Assembly: GCA_963576735.1 (NCBI GenBank)
Contig: OY755190.1
Span: 2,969,695 to 3,033,694, forward strand
Direction of reading: 5' to 3'
From: Bedellia somnulentella
Lineage: Eukaryota > Arthropoda > Insecta > Lepidoptera > Bedelliidae
Length of the DNA: 64,000 nt
A model generated the notes under the pieces. It ran no database searches. It was given only the letters and a program-made list of their open reading frames with translations, and was not told the DNA's origin. Positions 62,270 to 64,000 of this stretch are shown piece after piece. Position 1 is the stretch's first letter; each line of letters opens with the position of its first letter. The translations under genes and the position numbers were made by a program.

Positions 62270-63340
62270 ATATTTAGCACCTAGACATCGAAGGGTTAAA
62301 AAGATTAAATAAAACTCACACTCAGTACTCACTGATTAGTTTGTAACGACACAGAATTTTGACAATACGTACAGCGTATTAGACAATCACTTTCAATGTG
62401 TTAAGCTTATGTCTTACTACTTAAACTTATCATATAGACCATTAAATCTTACTCAGTCATGACTTATTTTGTGTATTGTGAACAAGTATTGCGTAAAGTC
62501 AAAAGTGACCCGTTATAAATTATGTTCGTGTGGATAAGCCAGTTAACATATGCTATCATTATAAAATGAGGCATACAATATTATTACTGTGTCGTCACTG
62601 ATAGTTCTTAATAAGTTCATACATAATTTGACTAATATAGTATTATCAGAATAGTGAACACATTTTTTTTATTAATTTATATATAGGTTATTATTAAAGC
62701 CGAATAAAGTATATAACAATCACCTTTACTAAATCCAGTTACTATATATATAATTCTGCACGTTGATGCTACAATACTAGTAGTTATTATCCAGTTAAAA
62801 TCGATATTTTTAACATTTGGACGGTATTTTATAAAACATATACCAGTCCAAAATTGTGTTAACTTTTAAGTGAATTATCCGTGAGATCAAAAGTTTACCT
62901 AATTTAAAGTGACTTAAATAAGCTATAAATAAATATTATCACACGGTGGAATGTTTCAACATGTTAAGGCAACATTGATATAGAGTAAATAAAGAGATTT
63001 TGAATAGTTTAATGGGTTGTATCCCTGTATTCCTGTTATGTTTACTAAAGAAATTTTAGCACCTTCAAACTGAATGAATGAATGATTCATATGACAATAG
63101 TATACCGAATTATTGATGAGACATTTATATATTAATGGTAAATTACCAGCTTAAGGGTATACCAATAATCCATGGTAACAATGAGGGAAAAATTAATCAA
63201 CGATAGAATTGCGAGTTTGAAGGAATGACAGAAATAATATTTCCATTTTGTTATATTTCAAACACACGGTTTACAATATACTATGTTAATAAAGCCTTTA
63301 TTCATTAGTCTATTTTTTTCTTAATACTTGGTTTCTGAAG
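62270..63340. other. AT-rich stretch, no gene seen
   Basis: No recognised repeat or plausible exon. Confidence 0.5.
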
Positions 63341-63344
63341 TTAA

Positions 63345-63430
63345 GTAAAAACGTGGCTGAGAAATTTCTAATTCCTTAGCTCTGGCTACCCCATCTAGGG
63401 ATTTATAGCCGTGAGAATATGTATGTATGA
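63345..63430 (+). mobile_element. Family-1 SINE, 3' end only
   Basis: From AACGTGGCTGAGAAATTTC to GCCGTGAGAATATGTATG. This end is identical to the LINE 3' end over GTGAGAATATGTATGTATG. Confidence 0.75.
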
Positions 63431-64000
63431 AGTTAAGTAATATAGAGAGTAGAGAATACTAAGTTATTGTTAAGTAAATTAGCAAATTCTGCCTAAGAAT
63501 TTTTGGAATACCATTAAACTGTCCCATTTATTGCCAAATAACTGTGTGAGAAAATAAGAACATTATAGAATCATTGATTTGATCTTAATACTAGTTAAAC
63601 CTAGTTCGATATAAAGTATATTGTGTTCAGAACACTGTCAAGCTGCTTTTACAATAAAAGCTCTTAAAATCTATAATTTAATCACAATTACATTTTTGGT
63701 GTTTATTGCACATCTAAAATTTAACCAATAAGAATTTTGCCTACATTTAATTGTGTAAACTTAATTAAAGAAGAGATCTTACATTGATAAGTAAGTATAT
63801 GATAAAAAAAAGACAAATTTTTCCACCTAACAAATGCCATTAAAGTTTAAAGAAACTGTTAAGACGTCAGTTTGAACATCAAATGTTTGAATTGTTTGTC
63901 AAGGGTAAAATGGTCTTACCATTAAAGGCAATAATAAATCAAAGTCTTTCTAAAACTCCCTTTAAGCCGTTTTTAAATAATTTTATTAACTAAAAATGGC
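63431..64000. other. AT-rich window end, no gene seen
   Basis: No feature supported. Confidence 0.5.

Overview
This is a 64 kb piece of an insect nuclear genome, almost certainly a moth or butterfly. The host genes are split by AT-rich introns. Several interspersed repeats are of types I recognise as common in Lepidoptera. No bacterial or organellar genes are seen. There is one assembly gap (59264-59463, exactly 200 N).

Four host genes can be read. (1) On the minus strand, 430-10164, the SWI/SNF subunit SMARCB1/Snr1 in seven exons. Its intron 4 carries a same-strand tRNA-Leu(CAA) gene with its own intron. (2) On the plus strand, 17006-17580, a two-exon THAP zinc-finger domain that stops right after the domain. 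(3) On the plus strand, 19229-36845, the mitochondrial citrate carrier (SLC25A1; Drosophila sea) in five exons, with a probable 2 kb 3'UTR. (4) On the minus strand, 47231-54347, a six-exon aldo-keto reductase with all four catalytic residues. These genes look functionally unrelated. I see nothing that links them in one pathway.

Much of the rest is mobile DNA. A roughly 250 bp SINE-like repeat with a (TATG)n tail occurs about 35 times in both orientations. Its last 20 or so bases match the 3' end of a 5'-truncated LINE also present here, so the LINE is a likely mobilising partner. Other families are a classic tRNA-headed SINE (two copies with perfect 12-15 bp target duplications), a foldback element with two opposed tRNA-like arms (two copies with 13 bp target duplications), three mariner copies, two PIF/Harbinger loci, a young Ty3/gypsy element with identical LTRs, small TIR elements, and old lepidopteran repeats.

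Layout: 1-10.2 kb Snr1 and its repeats; 10.7-12.7 kb a tandemly duplicated 750 bp repeat unit; 13.4-14.4 kb a possible hAT-like element; 17 kb THAP; 19-39 kb citrate carrier, whose 11.8 kb first intron holds a motif array, a deleted mariner and many SINEs; 39.4-46.2 kb a three-layer nest (Harbinger, then LINE, then gypsy); 47-54.4 kb aldo-keto reductase, with a full-length mariner in one intron; 54.4-57.7 kb a Harbinger element 90 bp upstream of the reductase start codon; 57.7-64 kb repeats, the gap, a foldback element, and sequence with no gene that I can see.

The points most worth following up are the double-tRNA foldback SINE, one copy of which rebuilt a 3' splice site of the citrate carrier through its target duplication; two partial exon duplications in Snr1, each separated from its parent exon by a SINE; and a small predicted myristoylated membrane protein encoded by the intact gypsy element. 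All similarity statements come from reading the sequence. No database search was run.
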